64,000 nt of DNA. Origin: Pseudomonas prosekii. Its GTDB lineage: Bacteria; Pseudomonadota; Gammaproteobacteria; Pseudomonadales; Pseudomonadaceae. Below are positions 1 to 10,981 of the stretch, piece after piece. How positions within the stretch are numbered: the first letter of the stretch is position 1; the number at the start of each line of letters is the position of its first letter. The position numbers and the translations under genes were made by a program. The stretch covers positions 1,860,001-1,924,000 of the forward strand of contig NZ_LT629762.1 in assembly GCF_900105155.1 (NCBI RefSeq), written 5' to 3'. Under the pieces are notes generated by a model. That model searched no databases, was not told the origin of the DNA, and saw only the letters and a list, made by a program, of their open reading frames with translations.

Positions 1-246
1 CGCCTCTTTGTGCAGGACCAACCGCGCCTCCTCAAACTCTTCAGGAGTCGAGGTGTACTTGAGCGTCAGTTCCCACGGCTGCAAGCCCTGGGATTCCGCT
101 TCATCCTCGAACGCCCACTGAATCTGGTCTTTCTGATCGTCGGCGGGCAGGTCCTTGATCTCGTCAGCTAGCTGCGGACACTCCAGCACGTACTTCTTCA
201 GGGCTTCTTCGTGCCTGGCTTCCTGGGTCAATTCTTTAACAGTCAT
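1..246 (-). CDS. DUF6388-like small acidic protein (C-terminus beyond window)
   Basis: Reading leftward from an ATG at 246, an open frame of 82 codons runs off the window edge, so the C-terminus is missing. The product starts MTVKELTQEARHEEALKKY and is small, acidic and helical, with the motif DDQKDQIQWAFEDEAES near residue 40. From memory this matches Pseudomonas proteins of about 100 residues labelled DUF6388; no function is known. There is no signal peptide and no membrane segment. The family name is recalled, not computed. Confidence 0.6.
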   Translation of the reverse strand, partial: MTVKELTQEARHEEALKKYVLECPQLADEIKDLPADDQKDQIQWAFEDEAESQGLQPWELTLKYTSTPEEFEEARLVLHKEA

Positions 247-562
247 GTCGTTCTCGCTGATCTGGGGAATGGAAGATGGATCTGGATCATCAAGGATCTC
301 TCTGACGCAAATAACCGCGTAAAGCCCGGTTTGTCTGGCCTTCAGAACCATTCGGGATCATCTGAAAACAGCTTTGGGTCGCTCGTGCGAGTTCCGAATA
401 TAGGACCTTTGGCGGACGATTTATATGCATCTTTACATCAAATTCACAAAAAAAAGCCCGCCTCCCCCGGCGACAGCTATTTTGTGCGGGGCTCAGGAAC
501 AAGTTTCAAAAAGCCGAGTCATAGCGATGTGCCATATAGGCACTCCTTAAGGAACTCAGGTG
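247..562. other. intergenic region
   Basis: This 316-base gap lies between a leftward partial gene and the rightward coiled-coil gene, so it should hold divergent promoters. The only clear structure is a hairpin with a T-run on the minus strand at 448-494. The AAGGA at 549-553 is the ribosome binding site of the gene starting at 563. No RNA gene or further frame was recognised. Confidence 0.5.
448..494 (-). terminator. possible leftward intrinsic terminator
   Basis: On the minus strand a CCCGC arm (486-490) pairs with GCGGG (457-461) across a long loop, followed by eight T residues (A-run 448-455 on the plus strand). No minus-strand gene lies directly upstream, since the neighbour at 563-1228 is on the plus strand. 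Its purpose is therefore unclear. Confidence 0.35.
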
Positions 563-1228
563 ATGCGCAATTTCCCCAAGCTTTCGTCCACCCTGTATGC
601 AACTGGCATGGCTGCCCTTTTCCTCGGTAACGTCGCGCTGCCGAATACGGCGCAGGCGATCGAGCTGAGCTCCGACAGCACGTCTTACACCGACACGGTC
701 GTGGCGCTGCACGATAAGAACGGCAAGAAAGTACTGGTCGATACGCGCTTCAACGCCGACACGCTCTCCGAGATGCGCGACACCGTAAAATCCAACACTG
801 ACCAAATCGACAAGCTGAAGAAGACTGTCAGTGAACAAACCACCCTCATCGAAGACCTGCGGCGCGCTACCGGGACAAGCAACGGTCCGAGCAGCGATGA
901 AATCACCAAGCTCAAGCGGACCGTCGAGGAGCAGGACAAAGAGCTGAAGAAACTCAACAGCCAACTGGAAGACATGAAGAAAGCCAACGGTTCGAGTTCC
1001 AGCTCAAGCTCCAGCGAAGTCAATGACCTCAAGCGCAAAACCAGCGAACAGGACAACGAGCTGAAAAAACTTGCCAGCCAGGTCGAAGACCTCAAGCGCA
1101 GCGCCGGGTCGAGCTCCAGCTCAAGTTCCAGTGATATGTCGAGTCTGAAGCGGGAAATGAGTGACCAGAACAGTCAGATGGACCAACTGAAGCGCTCGAT
1201 CGAGGAAGTGCGAAGCAAGGTGAAGTAA
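563..1228 (+). CDS. secreted coiled-coil protein with poly-serine hinges
   Basis: The 221-residue product starts MRNFPKLSSTLYATG, with a Sec signal peptide ending in NTAQA about 30 residues in. AAGGA at 549-553 places the start at ATG 563 rather than the GTG one codon earlier. After a short N-terminal region (IELSSDSTSYTDTVVALHD) nearly everything is heptad-like Lys/Glu/Leu coiled coil. It is interrupted twice by runs of eight serines, each within a repeated unit of about 40 residues (DLKRKTSEQDNELKKL type). It probably acts as a periplasmic or outer-membrane-attached rod or spacer. No catalytic motif and no lipobox were seen. It stands alone, next to tRNA-Thr. Function unknown. Confidence 0.75.
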   Translation: MRNFPKLSSTLYATGMAALFLGNVALPNTAQAIELSSDSTSYTDTVVALHDKNGKKVLVDTRFNADTLSEMRDTVKSNTDQIDKLKKTVSEQTTLIEDLRRATGTSNGPSSDEITKLKRTVEEQDKELKKLNSQLEDMKKANGSSSSSSSSEVNDLKRKTSEQDNELKKLASQVEDLKRSAGSSSSSSSSDMSSLKREMSDQNSQMDQLKRSIEEVRSKVK

Positions 1229-1237
1229 CAACAGGAA

Positions 1238-1313
1238 TGGTGCCCGAGACAGGAATCGAACCTGCGACCTTCGCGTTACGAGTGCGCTGCTCTACCGGCT
1301 GAGCTACACGGGC
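1238..1313 (-). tRNA. tRNA-Thr (anticodon CGT)
   Basis: The reverse strand gives a complete cloverleaf of 76 nt with encoded CCA (1238-1240). The acceptor stem is GCCCGTG, the D-arm has AGCTCAGCCGGTAGAGC and the T-arm GGTTCGAATCC. The anticodon CGT (1278-1280 on the plus strand as acg) lies in the loop CTCGTAA. It reads ACG threonine codons. Confidence 0.95.
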
Positions 1314-1379
1314 GGTGAGCTAAACCTAGCATCGCGATTGCAGGCCGGCAAATATCCAGGGCACTTTCCCGCACACAGC

Positions 1380-1409
1380 AAAACGCCCCGAACCAGTCGG
1401 GGCGTTTTG
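1380..1409 (-). terminator. intrinsic terminator after pnp
   Basis: A perfect stem, AACGCCCCG paired with CGGGGCGTT around an ACCAGT-type loop, is followed by T residues in the leftward direction. It lies 28 bases beyond the pnp stop. The A and T runs flank both arms, so it may work in both directions. Confidence 0.85.
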
Positions 1410-1436
1410 TTATTCAGCGGTCAAGCGCGGGGGTGA

Positions 1437-3542
1437 TTAAACGCCCGATGCCTTGGCTGCTGCTACGTCTTTGATCGACAGCTTGATACGGCCGCGGTTG
1501 TCCACGTCCAGTACCAGTACTTCTACTTCCTGGCCTTCTTTCAGGATGTCGGTCACTTTCTCAACGCGAGCATCGCTCAACATCGAGATGTGAACCAGAC
1601 CGTCCTTGCCAGGCAGGATGTTGACGAATGCGCCGAAGTCGACGATGCGCTCAACCTTGCCGACGTAGATCTTGCCGATTTCAGCTTCTGCGGTGATGCC
1701 CAGAACGCGCTGACGTGCTGCTTCAGCCGCTTCCTTGGTTTCGCCGAAGATCTTGATCGAACCGTCGTCTTCGATGTCGATCGAAGCTTTGGTTTCTTCG
1801 CAGATCGCACGAATGGTTGCGCCACCTTTACCGATAACATCACGGATTTTGTCGGTGTCGATTTTCATCGCGATCATGGTCGGAGCATTTTCCGACAGTT
1901 CGGTACGGGACTGACCAATGATCTGGTTCATCTGACCGAGGATGTTCAGGCGCGCGTCCAGGGCTTGGCCCAGAGCGATTTCCATGATTTCTTCGGTGAT
2001 GCCTTTGATCTTGATGTCCATCTGCAGCGCGGTAACACCTTTGGCGGTACCGGCTACTTTGAAGTCCATGTCGCCGAGGTGATCTTCGTCGCCGAGGATG
2101 TCGGTCAGGATGGCGAACTTCTCGCCTTCTTTAACCAGACCCATGGCGATACCGGCAACCGGTGCCTTCATCGGAACGCCGGCATCCATCAGGGCCAGGG
2201 AAGCGCCGCAGACCGAAGCCATCGAGCTCGAACCGTTGGATTCGGTGATTTCCGATACCACGCGAATGGTGTACGGGAACACGTCGGCAGCAGGCAGCAT
2301 GGCAGCAATCGAACGACGGGCCAGACGGCCGTGACCGATTTCGCGACGACCAGCGCCACCCATGCGACCACATTCACCTACCGAGAACGGCGGGAAGTTG
2401 TAGTGCAGCATGAACGGGTCTTTTTTCTCGCCTTCCAGGGTGTCCAGCAGTTGTGCGTCACGGGCGGTGCCCAGTGTTGCAACGACCAGAGCCTGAGTTT
2501 CGCCACGGGTGAACAGCGCCGAACCGTGGGTCTTTGGCAGAACACCGACTTCGATGTTCAAAGGACGGACAGTTTTGGTGTCGCGACCGTCGATACGTGG
2601 CTTGCCGTTAACGATGTTCTCGCGAACGGTGCGGTATTCGATTTCGCCGAACGCCGCTTTGACTTCAGCGGAAGTCGGTTGGCCTTCTTCACCGGACAGC
2701 TTGGCGACGACCTGATCCTTCAACTCACCCAGGCGAGCGTAACGGTCGGCCTTGATGGTGATGGTGTAAGCCTGGGAGATTGCGTCGCCGAACTCGGCGC
2801 GGATAGCACCCAGCAGCGCGGTAGCTTCTGGCTGTGGAGCCCAGGTCCAGGTTGGCTTGGCAGCTTCAGCGGCCAGTTCTTTGACGGCGTTGATCACCAC
2901 CTGGAACTCGTCGTGAGCAAACAGTACCGCGCCCAGCATCTGGTCTTCGGTCAGCTCTTTGGCTTCCGATTCAACCATCAACACGGCTTCCGACGTACCG
3001 GCAACGACCATGTCCAGGCTCGAAGCTTTCTGTTGTTCGTAAGTCGGGTTCAGCAGGTAGCCGGTGCTTTCGTGGAACGCAACGCGGGCAGCGCCGATCG
3101 GGCCATCGAAAGGAATACCGGAGATTGCCAGGGCAGCCGAGGTACCGATCATCGCAGCGATGTCCGGATCGGTCTTTTTGCTGGTGGAAACGACGGTGCA
3201 GACAACCTGCACTTCGTTCATGAAGCCTTCTGGGAACAGCGGACGGATCGGACGGTCGATCAGTCGGGAAGTCAGGGTTTCTTTCTCGGAAGGACGGCCT
3301 TCACGCTTGAAGAAACCGCCAGGGATCTTACCGGCAGCGTAAGTCTTTTCCTGGTAGTGAACGGAAAGAGGGAAAAAGCCTTTGCCTGGATCGGCTTGCT
3401 TGGCACCAACGACAGTCACCAACACGCTGACGTCGTCGTCAACGGTGACCAATACTGCGCCGGAGGCCTGACGGGCGATACGGCCAGTCTCGAGGGTAAC
3501 GGTCGACTGACCGAACTGGAATTTTTTGATTACCGGGTTCAC
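1437..3542 (-). CDS. pnp: polynucleotide phosphorylase
   Basis: PNPase degrades RNA 3' to 5' by phosphorolysis and is a core part of the RNA degradosome. The 701-residue length is normal. Two RNase PH domains (about 10-230 and 310-545) are separated by a helical linker. A KH domain follows ([16 protein letters not shown] near 560), then a C-terminal S1 domain ([17 protein letters not shown] near 625). Translation starts at GTG 3542 after AGGTAGGA. It lies downstream of rpsO, as in other gammaproteobacteria, with a 194-base gap that probably holds a processing or autoregulatory leader. Confidence 0.97.
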   Translation of the reverse strand: MNPVIKKFQFGQSTVTLETGRIARQASGAVLVTVDDDVSVLVTVVGAKQADPGKGFFPLSVHYQEKTYAAGKIPGGFFKREGRPSEKETLTSRLIDRPIRPLFPEGFMNEVQVVCTVVSTSKKTDPDIAAMIGTSAALAISGIPFDGPIGAARVAFHESTGYLLNPTYEQQKASSLDMVVAGTSEAVLMVESEAKELTEDQMLGAVLFAHDEFQVVINAVKELAAEAAKPTWTWAPQPEATALLGAIRAEFGDAISQAYTITIKADRYARLGELKDQVVAKLSGEEGQPTSAEVKAAFGEIEYRTVRENIVNGKPRIDGRDTKTVRPLNIEVGVLPKTHGSALFTRGETQALVVATLGTARDAQLLDTLEGEKKDPFMLHYNFPPFSVGECGRMGGAGRREIGHGRLARRSIAAMLPAADVFPYTIRVVSEITESNGSSSMASVCGASLALMDAGVPMKAPVAGIAMGLVKEGEKFAILTDILGDEDHLGDMDFKVAGTAKGVTALQMDIKIKGITEEIMEIALGQALDARLNILGQMNQIIGQSRTELSENAPTMIAMKIDTDKIRDVIGKGGATIRAICEETKASIDIEDDGSIKIFGETKEAAEAARQRVLGITAEAEIGKIYVGKVERIVDFGAFVNILPGKDGLVHISMLSDARVEKVTDILKEGQEVEVLVLDVDNRGRIKLSIKDVAAAKASGV

Positions 3543-3736
3543 GGTGTCCTACCTTCTTTGTGGCTCTTGGGGAACTTGTCTTCTTGCGAAATTCTTGGGC
3601 AATGTCGGGAATCGGCCCAACGCCTGTCCAGGGTAAAACGTGTATCCAGATAAAACTTGAGGCTGGGAGCCTGCCATGTGCCTGCGGGAAACCCGCTGAC
3701 ACACAGCAAACAACCAACCTCTAGCGCAATCGCTTA

Positions 3737-4006
3737 TTAGCGACGCAGACCCAGGCGACCGATCAGAGCCTGATAACGACCCAGATCCTTGCCTTTCAGG
3801 TAATCCAGCAGCTTGCGACGCTGGTTTACCATGCGGATCAGACCACGACGGGAGTGGTGATCTTTACCGTTGGCCTTGAAGTGACCTTGCAGCTTGTTGA
3901 TGTTGTGGGTCAGCAGTGCAACTTGCACTTCTGGCGAACCAGTGTCACCAACAGCTTGCTGGTAGTCAGCAACGATTTGAGCTTTTTCTTGAACGTCGAG
4001 AGCCAT
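3737..4006 (-). CDS. rpsO: 30S ribosomal protein S15
   Basis: S15 is a primary 16S rRNA binding protein that nucleates the platform of the small subunit. The 89-residue protein has the family signature [22 protein letters not shown] and ends in IGRLGLRR. It starts at ATG 4006. The gene lies between truB and pnp, its usual position. In relatives, S15 represses its own translation by binding its leader; the 142 bases upstream would hold such a site, but the fold cannot be confirmed here. Confidence 0.97.
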   Translation of the reverse strand: MALDVQEKAQIVADYQQAVGDTGSPEVQVALLTHNINKLQGHFKANGKDHHSRRGLIRMVNQRRKLLDYLKGKDLGRYQALIGRLGLRR

Positions 4007-4148
4007 GAGGCAATCCTTTTATCAGGAAACTGTTTCAGAGAAACAGCTTCAACAGGCCAGGGACAAATCCCTGTATCTATAAATGAGTAGTGACCATGCC
4101 TGTTAACAGCCACCCTCGCCAACCTGCTGTTACACAGGCTGGTTTCGG

Positions 4149-5066
4149 TCATTCCGACCGAATCAGTCGACGCGGCGCGATGCGCCCGTCTTCGCTCACT
4201 TCACCGATACCGATGAAACGACCGTTGTGATCCTGTACCCGTACCATGCCGAACTTCGGTGCATCCGGGGCGCGTACCGGCTGGCCGTTAAGCCAGTAGA
4301 ACGAGCTGTGCTCCGAGAACTGCAACAACGGCCAATCCAGCAGGCCGCTGTCCGATGGCATCAGGAAGCGGTCGACCGCTTCGTTGCCGCCTTCGGCATG
4401 TACCGCTTCCAACTCTTCAAGCGTGACCGTCTGCGCCAGCGTGAAAGGCCCGGCCTGGGTACGTCGCAATTCTGCAACGTAAGCGCCACAACCGAGTTGC
4501 TCACCAATATCCTCCACCAGGGTGCGGATATAGGTGCCTTTGCTGCAATCCACCGCAAGCCGCGCAGTATCACCCTCAAAGGCCAGCAATTCCAAGCGCG
4601 CAATAGTAACAGAACGCGGTTCACGCTCCACTACTTCGCCTGCACGCGCCAGCTTGTACAGCGGCTGGCCATCACGCTTGAGCGCCGAGTACATCGGCGG
4701 TATCTGACTGATTTGCCCACGAAAACCGGGCAAGGCAGCTTCGACATCGGCGCGACCAACGGTCACCGGGCGCTCCTGCAAAACCTCACCTTCGGCATCC
4801 GCCGTGGTGGTGGTCTTGCCCAGTTGCGCCAGGGTTTCATAGGCCTTGTCGGAATCGAGCAGGTACTGCGAAAACTTGGTGGCCTCGCCGAAGCACAACG
4901 GCAGCACGCCGGTGGCCAGCGGATCGAGACTGCCGGTGTGCCCGGCCTTCTCGGCGTTCAGCAACCAGCGAACCTTCTGCAACGCCGCGTTGGAGGTGAA
5001 CCCCAACGGTTTGTCGAGCAGGATGATGCCGCTGACGTTACGACGGATACGTTTGACCTGAGCCAC
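4149..5066 (-). CDS. truB: tRNA pseudouridine(55) synthase
   Basis: TruB converts U55 in the T-loop of tRNAs to pseudouridine and acts as a tRNA chaperone. The 305-residue protein carries the catalytic motif [15 protein letters not shown] with the nucleophile Asp48, and the binding segment [15 protein letters not shown]-terminal PUA-like part ends in RRLIRSE. The start is GTG 5066, preceded by AAGGAGT at good spacing. Only three bases separate it from the rbfA stop, so the two are co-transcribed and probably translationally coupled. Confidence 0.97.
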   Translation of the reverse strand: MAQVKRIRRNVSGIILLDKPLGFTSNAALQKVRWLLNAEKAGHTGSLDPLATGVLPLCFGEATKFSQYLLDSDKAYETLAQLGKTTTTADAEGEVLQERPVTVGRADVEAALPGFRGQISQIPPMYSALKRDGQPLYKLARAGEVVEREPRSVTIARLELLAFEGDTARLAVDCSKGTYIRTLVEDIGEQLGCGAYVAELRRTQAGPFTLAQTVTLEELEAVHAEGGNEAVDRFLMPSDSGLLDWPLLQFSEHSSFYWLNGQPVRAPDAPKFGMVRVQDHNGRFIGIGEVSEDGRIAPRRLIRSE

Positions 5067-5069
5067 CGA

Positions 5070-5471
5070 TTACTCCTTGGCGTCTTCGGGTTCAGCCGCT
5101 ACCGGGTGCTGATTGTCTTCAGCCACCGCACGCTCGATCAGGGCCGACAGGTGCGCGCCACGCACGACGCTTTCGTCGTAGTGGAAGTGCAACTGCGGAA
5201 CGCTGCGCAACTTCATTTCGCGAGCCAACTGCATACGCAGGAAACCGGCGGCGGAGTTGAGCACCTTGATGCTTTGCGCGATATCTTCGGCGCTGTCCTG
5301 CCCCATCACGGTGATGAAAATCTTGGCGTGACCGACGTCACGACTGACTTCAACAGCGGTAATGGTGACCAGGCCGACGCGCGGGTCTTTGACTTCACGA
5401 CGGATCAGCTGTGCCAGCTCACGCTGCATCTGATCGCCGATACGTTGGGTACGGCTGTATTCTTTTGCCAT
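5070..5471 (-). CDS. rbfA: ribosome-binding factor A
   Basis: RbfA assists late maturation of the 30S subunit, acting on the 5' region of 16S rRNA, and matters for cold adaptation. The 133-residue protein has the typical N-terminus [20 protein letters not shown] and the KH-like fold segment [20 protein letters not shown]. The acidic tail [10 protein letters not shown] is variable in the family. It lies between infB (159 bases upstream) and truB in the nusA operon. Confidence 0.96.
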   Translation of the reverse strand: MAKEYSRTQRIGDQMQRELAQLIRREVKDPRVGLVTITAVEVSRDVGHAKIFITVMGQDSAEDIAQSIKVLNSAAGFLRMQLAREMKLRSVPQLHFHYDESVVRGAHLSALIERAVAEDNQHPVAAEPEDAKE

Positions 5472-5525
5472 GTCTTGTTACCTGTTACTGCCTCACGGTG
5501 AAACCCGTGGGGTCTGAAAGCGGCA

Positions 5526-5559
5526 AACGCCCGGCCTGACAAAAGCCAGACCGGGCGTT
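5526..5559 (-). promoter_or_regulatory. strong hairpin between infB and rbfA
   Basis: AACGCCCGG (5526-5534) pairs perfectly with CCGGGCGTT (5551-5559) around a 16-base loop. There is no clear T-run on the minus strand. It may therefore be a processing or mRNA-stability element in the operon rather than a terminator. Confidence 0.45.
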
Positions 5560-5630
5560 GCGTTTAGAGTCCTGACGCTGTGCCGCGCATTTGCATGCAG
5601 CGGCTCATCGTGGCCCTTGAAGTGCGCGAG

Positions 5631-8156
5631 TTAGAGGCTGCGAGCAACCTGAACCTTCTCGTAAACTTCGATCTTGTCGCCAGGCTTGACGTCGTTGTAG
5701 CTCTTGACGCCAATACCGCATTCCATGCCGGCACGTACTTCGGAAGCGTCATCCTTGAAGCGGCGCAGGGATTCCAGCTCGCCTTCGAAGATAACGATGT
5801 CTTCACGCAGTACACGGATTGGACGGTTACGGTGAACAACACCTTCGATAACCATGCAACCGGCGATCGCGCCAAACTTCGGCGAGCGGAACACGTCACG
5901 CACTTCAGCGATACCCAGGATGTTCTCGCGAACATCGCTGCCCAACATACCGGTGAGGGCTTTCTTGACGTCTTCGATGATGTCGTAGATCACGTTGTAG
6001 TAACGCATATCCAGGCCTTCCTGCTCGACGATCTTGCGAGCGCCAGCATCGGCACGCACGTTGAAGCCGAACAGTACAGCGTTGGAAGCCAGTGCCAGGT
6101 TGGCGTCGGATTCGGTGATACCACCGACACCGCCACCGACAACACGCACTTGCACTTCGTCGTTACCTAGGCCATTCAAGGCGCCGTTCAACGCTTCCAG
6201 CGAACCACGGACGTCAGATTTGAGGACGATGTTAAGCGTCTTCTTCTCTGCCTGGCCCATGTTTTCGAAGATGTTTTCAAGCTTGCCGGCGTGAGCACGG
6301 GCCAGTTTGACTTCGCGGAACTTGCCTTGACGGAACAGAGCCACTTCACGGGCTTTCTTCTCGTCCGACAGCACGCTCATCTCGTCGCCAGCGTCCGGAG
6401 TACCGTCCAGGCCGAGGATCTCGACAGGGATGGAAGGACCGGCTTCTTTGATTGGCTTGCCGTTTTCGTCGAGCATGGCACGTACACGGCCGTAGTTCGA
6501 ACCGACCAGAACCATGTCGCCTTGGCGCAGGGTACCGTCTTGAACCAGAACGGTAGCCACCGGGCCACGGCCCTTGTCGAGACGCGATTCAACTACAACA
6601 CCACGGCCAGGAGCGGAAGGCGTCGCCTTCAATTCCAGAACTTCGGCTTGCAGCAGAACAGCTTCGAGCAACTCGTCCACGCCAGTACCGACTTTCGCCG
6701 AAACCGATACGAACGGGGTGTCGCCGCCCCACTCTTCCGAGGTCACGCCGTGAACCGACAGTTCGCTACGAATGCGATCGAGATCGGCGCCCGGCTTGTC
6801 GATTTTGTTCACGGCAACTACCAGAGGAACACCGGCAGCCTTGGCGTGCTGGACAGCTTCAATGGTCTGCGGCATTACGCCGTCGTCCGCTGCAACTACC
6901 AGGATCACGATGTCGGTCGCCTTGGCACCACGGGCACGCATTGCGGTAAACGCGGCGTGACCCGGGGTGTCGAGGAAGGTGACCATGCCGCGTTCGGTTT
7001 CAACGTGGTACGCACCGATGTGCTGGGTGATACCGCCGGCTTCGCCTGCAGCTACCTTGGCACGACGGATATAGTCGAGCAGCGAGGTTTTACCGTGGTC
7101 AACGTGGCCCATTACGGTCACAACTGGCGCGCGGGAGAACGTCTCGCCTTCAAACTTCAGGGACTCGGCCAGGGAATCTTCCAGGGCGGTGTCGCTGACC
7201 AGGGTCACTTTGTGGCCCAGTTCTTCGGCTACCAGTTGAGCAGTTTCCTGATCAAGCACCTGGTTGATGGTCGCTGGAGTACCCAGTTTGAACATGAACT
7301 TGATGATTTCAGCAGCCTTGACCGACATCTGCTGGGCGAGATCGCCAACAGTGATGGTCTCGCCGATCTGCACATCACGCACGACAGGGCCGGTTGGGCT
7401 CTGGAAACCGTGAGCGTTGCGCTTCTTCAGCTTGGCCTTGCCGCGACCACCACGACGGAAGCCATCGCTTTCTTCGTCGGTAGTGCGTGGCGCAACACGT
7501 GGAGCAGGCGCTTTTTCTTTGACCGAAGCACGATGCGGAGCGTTTTTGCGCTCGCCATCGCCACCGCCGCTACGACGATTGTTATCGTCAGCGCGTGGTT
7601 TGTCCGGACGACGCTGATCGTTCGGCTTACGGTCGGCAGAAGGAGCCGGTGCAGCAGCCGGAACCGGAGCGCTTTCGCGAACAGGTTCGGCGGCCGCAGC
7701 AGGCGCTGCGACAGCATCGTTAGTAGCGTTTTGCGCGGTTGCAGGCTGGCGACGTGCTTCTTCTTCGGCGCGACGCTTGGCTTCTTCTTCAGCCTTCTGA
7801 CGAGCAGCATTGTCTACTGCGCGACGTTCATCCAGTTCACGTTTGCGCTCGGCTTCGATTTCTTCCGGGCTGCGTTGTACGAAAACTTTCTTCTTACGGA
7901 CTTCAACGCTGATGCTTTTACTACCAGCAACACGCAGGGTGCTGGTGGTTTTACGCTGCAGTGTAATCTTGCGTGGTTCTTCCACTTTCGCCTTGTGACT
8001 GCTTTTCAAGTGAGTCAGCAAAGATTGCTTCTCACTGTCAGTCACATGTTCTTCGGCGGCGGTGTGCGGCAGACCTGCCTCACGCATCTGCTGCAACAGG
8101 CGCTCTACCGGTGTTTTGACCTCATCGGCCAGTTGTTTCACCGTGACTTGCGTCAT
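5631..8156 (-). CDS. infB: translation initiation factor IF-2
   Basis: IF-2 is the GTPase that places initiator tRNA on the ribosome and promotes subunit joining. The 841-residue protein has the IF2-N module ([20 protein letters not shown]), then a long charged and Ala/Arg/Glu-rich linker. The GTPase domain carries G1 GHVDHGKTS (about 350), DTPGHAAF and NKID, followed by the beta-barrel and C-terminal fMet-tRNA binding domains. It starts at ATG 8156, 27 bases after the nusA stop. Internal starts producing shorter isoforms occur in enterics; none was assigned here. Confidence 0.97.
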   Translation of the reverse strand: MTQVTVKQLADEVKTPVERLLQQMREAGLPHTAAEEHVTDSEKQSLLTHLKSSHKAKVEEPRKITLQRKTTSTLRVAGSKSISVEVRKKKVFVQRSPEEIEAERKRELDERRAVDNAARQKAEEEAKRRAEEEARRQPATAQNATNDAVAAPAAAAEPVRESAPVPAAAPAPSADRKPNDQRRPDKPRADDNNRRSGGGDGERKNAPHRASVKEKAPAPRVAPRTTDEESDGFRRGGRGKAKLKKRNAHGFQSPTGPVVRDVQIGETITVGDLAQQMSVKAAEIIKFMFKLGTPATINQVLDQETAQLVAEELGHKVTLVSDTALEDSLAESLKFEGETFSRAPVVTVMGHVDHGKTSLLDYIRRAKVAAGEAGGITQHIGAYHVETERGMVTFLDTPGHAAFTAMRARGAKATDIVILVVAADDGVMPQTIEAVQHAKAAGVPLVVAVNKIDKPGADLDRIRSELSVHGVTSEEWGGDTPFVSVSAKVGTGVDELLEAVLLQAEVLELKATPSAPGRGVVVESRLDKGRGPVATVLVQDGTLRQGDMVLVGSNYGRVRAMLDENGKPIKEAGPSIPVEILGLDGTPDAGDEMSVLSDEKKAREVALFRQGKFREVKLARAHAGKLENIFENMGQAEKKTLNIVLKSDVRGSLEALNGALNGLGNDEVQVRVVGGGVGGITESDANLALASNAVLFGFNVRADAGARKIVEQEGLDMRYYNVIYDIIEDVKKALTGMLGSDVRENILGIAEVRDVFRSPKFGAIAGCMVIEGVVHRNRPIRVLREDIVIFEGELESLRRFKDDASEVRAGMECGIGVKSYNDVKPGDKIEVYEKVQVARSL

Positions 8157-8183
8157 GCACTTCTCTCCTCAGGCCGCGCCTAA

Positions 8184-9665
8184 TTACTCGAACCAGTGGG
8201 CTCGGGCGGCCATGATCAACTTGCCGGCACGATCATCGTCAATGCCGTCGATGTCGAGCAGGTCGTCAATAGACTGCTCGGCCAGGTCTTCGCGGGTAAT
8301 TACGCCGCGCACCGCCAGTTCCATCGCCAAATCCTTGTCCATACCCTCAAGCGAGAGCAGGTCTTCGGCCGGATGGGCGTCTGCCAGCTTTTCCTCAGTA
8401 GCGATGGCTTTGGTCAACAAACGATCCTTGGCGCGAGCGCGAAGCTCGTTGACGGTTTCTTCGTCAAAGCCGTCGATGTTGAGCATTTCTTCCAACGGTA
8501 CGTAGGCAATCTCTTCCAGGCTGGTGAAGCCTTCATCTACCAGCACCTGTGCCAGATCTTCGTCGACTTCCAGCTCGTCGATGAAGTTGCGCAGGATGTC
8601 GCCGGTTTCTGCTTGCTGCTTAGCCTGGATGTCCGATTCGGTCATCACGTTCAGGGTCCAGCCAGTCAACTGGCTAGCCAGACGCACGTTCTGACCACCG
8701 CGACCGATGGCCTGAGCAAGATTGTCTGCGCCAACGGCGATGTCCATTGCATGGGCATCTTCGTCAACGATAATTGCCGCCACTTCAGCCGGCGACATTG
8801 CATTGATCACGAACTGCGCCGGGTTATCGTCCCACAGGACGATGTCGACACGTTCACCGCCCAACTCGCCCGACACTGCCTGGACGCGCGAACCGCGCAT
8901 ACCAATGCAAGCGCCTTGCGGGTCGATGCGTTTGTCCTTGGAACGGACAGCGATCTTGGCACGCGAACCCGGGTCACGGGAGGCAGCCATTACTTCGATC
9001 AGGCCTTCAGCGATTTCCGGCACTTCGATGCGGAACAACTCGATCAGCATTTCCGGCGCGGTACGCGACAGGATCAGCTGCGGGCCGCGGTTCTCGGTGC
9101 GGATTTCCTTGAGCAGCGCGCGCAAACGCACGCCGACACGGAAGGTTTCGCGCGAAATGATGTCTTCACGAGCCAGCAACGCTTCAGCGTTGTTGCCCAG
9201 ATCGACGATCACGTTGTCGCGAGTCACTTTCTTCACGGTGCCGGAGATGATTTCACCCAGGCGTTCGCGGTAAGCGTCGACAACTTGTGCGCGCTCGGCT
9301 TCGCGTACTTTTTGCACAATGACTTGCTTGGCAGTCTGTGCAGCAATACGGCCGAACTCGATGGATTCGATTTTTTCTTCGACTACCTCACCGACCTGAG
9401 CACCAGGATGCGTTTCTGCAACCTTGCTCGGCCAGGTTTCGATGGCCGGATCGTCAAGATCTGCTTCTTCGACGACCGTCCAACGACGGAATGTCTCGTA
9501 AGCACCGGTGTGGCGATTGATTTCCACACGCAGATCGACTTCGTCTTCGAAACGTTTTTTGGTAGCAGTGGCCAGAGCCAGCTCCAGCGCTTCAAAAATT
9601 ACGTTTGCCGGTACGCCCTTTTCATTGGATACCGACTCAACAACCAGCAGTACTTCTTTGCTCAT
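8184..9665 (-). CDS. nusA: transcription termination/antitermination factor NusA
   Basis: NusA binds RNA polymerase and controls pausing, termination and antitermination. The 493-residue product starts at ATG 9665 ([17 protein letters not shown]). A longer frame upstream is not needed, because the family starts here. Visible parts are the N-terminal polymerase-binding domain, S1 ([18 protein letters not shown]), two KH domains ([21 protein letters not shown]) and two C-terminal acidic helix-hairpin repeats ending in AARAHWFE. It is second in the rimP-nusA-infB-rbfA-truB-rpsO-pnp cluster. Confidence 0.97.
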   Translation of the reverse strand: MSKEVLLVVESVSNEKGVPANVIFEALELALATATKKRFEDEVDLRVEINRHTGAYETFRRWTVVEEADLDDPAIETWPSKVAETHPGAQVGEVVEEKIESIEFGRIAAQTAKQVIVQKVREAERAQVVDAYRERLGEIISGTVKKVTRDNVIVDLGNNAEALLAREDIISRETFRVGVRLRALLKEIRTENRGPQLILSRTAPEMLIELFRIEVPEIAEGLIEVMAASRDPGSRAKIAVRSKDKRIDPQGACIGMRGSRVQAVSGELGGERVDIVLWDDNPAQFVINAMSPAEVAAIIVDEDAHAMDIAVGADNLAQAIGRGGQNVRLASQLTGWTLNVMTESDIQAKQQAETGDILRNFIDELEVDEDLAQVLVDEGFTSLEEIAYVPLEEMLNIDGFDEETVNELRARAKDRLLTKAIATEEKLADAHPAEDLLSLEGMDKDLAMELAVRGVITREDLAEQSIDDLLDIDGIDDDRAGKLIMAARAHWFE

Positions 9666-9712
9666 CGTACGCCTCGCCTTTCGCAAGCCATTGGATCCGC
9701 GGGATCCGCGTC

Positions 9713-10171
9713 TCAGTCAAAACTGGGAATAATGTTGGCCTTGTCGATCATATCGATCGGCAACAGAAACTCGTGGTCTTCAACCTGCACCACGACATCC
9801 TGCTCTTCTACACCGCGCAGAAGGCCCTGAAAGTTGCGTCGGCCTTCGAAAGGCGAGCGCAGCTTGATCTTCACTTGTTCACCGGCAAATTTTGCAAACT
9901 GCTCAATAGTGAACAGTGGGCGTTCCATGCCAGGCGAGGAAACTTCAAGGGTGTACTCAACGGTGATCGGATCTTCAACATCCAGGACACCGCTGATCTG
10001 GCGGCTGACGATGGCACAATCGTCCACCAGCACGCCGCCTTCTTTATCGATATAAACGCGCAACATTGAGTGGCGACCTTGAGCCGAAAACTCAATACCC
10101 CAGCATTCATAGCCTAGGGCCACGACCACCGGGGCCAGCAAGGCCTGCAACTCTTCTAGCTTGCTCGACAC
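9713..10171 (-). CDS. rimP: ribosome maturation factor RimP
   Basis: RimP is needed for maturation of the 30S subunit. The likely product is 152 residues from GTG 10171 ([19 protein letters not shown]), preceded by GAGGGGG at good spacing. The ATG at 10189 and frames further up lack this support. Domain features include [15 protein letters not shown] and [11 protein letters not shown], followed by an Sm-like C-terminal half. The initiator tRNA gene lies just upstream, as metY does in E. coli, with two terminator hairpins in between. Confidence 0.93.
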   Translation of the reverse strand: MSSKLEELQALLAPVVVALGYECWGIEFSAQGRHSMLRVYIDKEGGVLVDDCAIVSRQISGVLDVEDPITVEYTLEVSSPGMERPLFTIEQFAKFAGEQVKIKLRSPFEGRRNFQGLLRGVEEQDVVVQVEDHEFLLPIDMIDKANIIPSFD

Positions 10172-10211
10172 CTGAACCCCCTCGTGCATGTATGTGCATG
10201 CTATGCAAAAT

Positions 10212-10234
10212 AAAAAAATGGGCGAAACGCCCAT
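10212..10234 (-). terminator. second terminator upstream of rimP
   Basis: ATGGGCG pairs with CGCCCAT around a 3-base loop and is followed leftward by seven T residues. It lies 41 bases before the rimP start and behind the tRNA-fMet terminator. It may limit read-through from the tRNA promoter into the rimP operon. Confidence 0.75.
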
Positions 10235-10279
10235 CCTTGAAACGCCGTCGAACAGCGGCGTTGAAAGTGTCCAGCTAAC

Positions 10280-10301
10280 AAAAAGCCCCTTAAAAGGGGC
10301 T
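10280..10301 (-). terminator. terminator of tRNA-fMet
   Basis: AGCCCCT pairs with AGGGGCT around TTAA and is followed by five T residues on the minus strand, nine bases past the tRNA 3' end. Confidence 0.85.
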
Positions 10302-10309
10302 CCTGAAAC

Positions 10310-10386
<77 letters not shown>

Positions 10387-10449
10387 ACAAAGCTGGGGCG
10401 GAAGTATACGACCGATCCCTGACAGGGTCAATGTAACCTTCCACCTACA

Positions 10450-10471
10450 AGAAAGCCCGCAACAGCGGGCT
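10450..10471 (-). terminator. terminator of tRNA-Leu
   Basis: AGCCCGC pairs with GCGGGCT around AACA and is followed by TTCTTGT on the minus strand. It lies 12 bases past the tRNA-Leu 3' end. Confidence 0.75.
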
Positions 10472-10482
10472 CTCCTGATAAT

Positions 10483-10568
10483 TGGTACCGAGAAGGGGAC
10501 TCGAACCCCTACACCCTATGGGCACAACCACCTCAAGGTTGCGTGTCTACCAATTCCACCACCTCGGC
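10483..10568 (-). tRNA. tRNA-Leu (anticodon GAG)
   Basis: This is an 86-nt class II tRNA with a long variable arm (GTGCCCATAGGGTGT) and encoded CCA. The anticodon loop is CTTGAGG and the acceptor stem GCCGAGG. It lies just downstream of secG, the same neighbourhood as E. coli leuU. It reads CUC and CUU codons. Confidence 0.95.
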
Positions 10569-10593
10569 AATACTACGTTTGAAACCCTACTTC

Positions 10594-10977
10594 TTACTTC
10601 TGCTCTTGAGCTGGAGGTACGTCAGTCGCTGGAGTAGCCGACTTTTGCTCTTGAAGCACCGGGACATCATCAGAAGCCGGTTGTTGCTTTGGAACTTCCA
10701 ACACTGCCGGGTTTGGCAAACCTACTTGAGTCAGCTCTTGAGCTTTCTCTTTAGCAAAGTAACCTAACCCTAAGCTGGTTATGAAGAAACCGGCGGCAAG
10801 TATAGCAGTAAACTTACTAAGAAAGGTAGAGGAACCTTGGCTTCCGAACACAGTATTTGAAGCACCTGCTCCGAAAGACGCGCCAGCGTCCGCACCCTTA
10901 CCCTGCTGCAGCAATACCAGAGCAACTACGCCCAATGCACCCAGCAGATGAAAAACGACTACGACTGTTTCCAGCAT
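10594..10977 (-). CDS. secG: preprotein translocase subunit SecG
   Basis: SecG is the small auxiliary subunit of the SecYEG channel in the inner membrane. The 127-residue product starts at ATG 10977 ([17 protein letters not shown]). It has two transmembrane segments (about 3-22 and 52-72) joined by the conserved loop [18 protein letters not shown] Pro/Gln-rich tail follows ([19 protein letters not shown]). The start is four bases after the tpiA stop and tRNA-Leu follows. Confidence 0.95.
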   Translation of the reverse strand: MLETVVVVFHLLGALGVVALVLLQQGKGADAGASFGAGASNTVFGSQGSSTFLSKFTAILAAGFFITSLGLGYFAKEKAQELTQVGLPNPAVLEVPKQQPASDDVPVLQEQKSATPATDVPPAQEQK

Positions 10978-10981
10978 TTTT

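Noticed and set aside
1590..3653. 687-codon plus-strand open frame opposite pnp
   Set aside because: It is antisense to a full-length, well-recognised pnp gene, has atypical composition and no ribosome site. Long antisense frames are expected in G/C-rich coding DNA.
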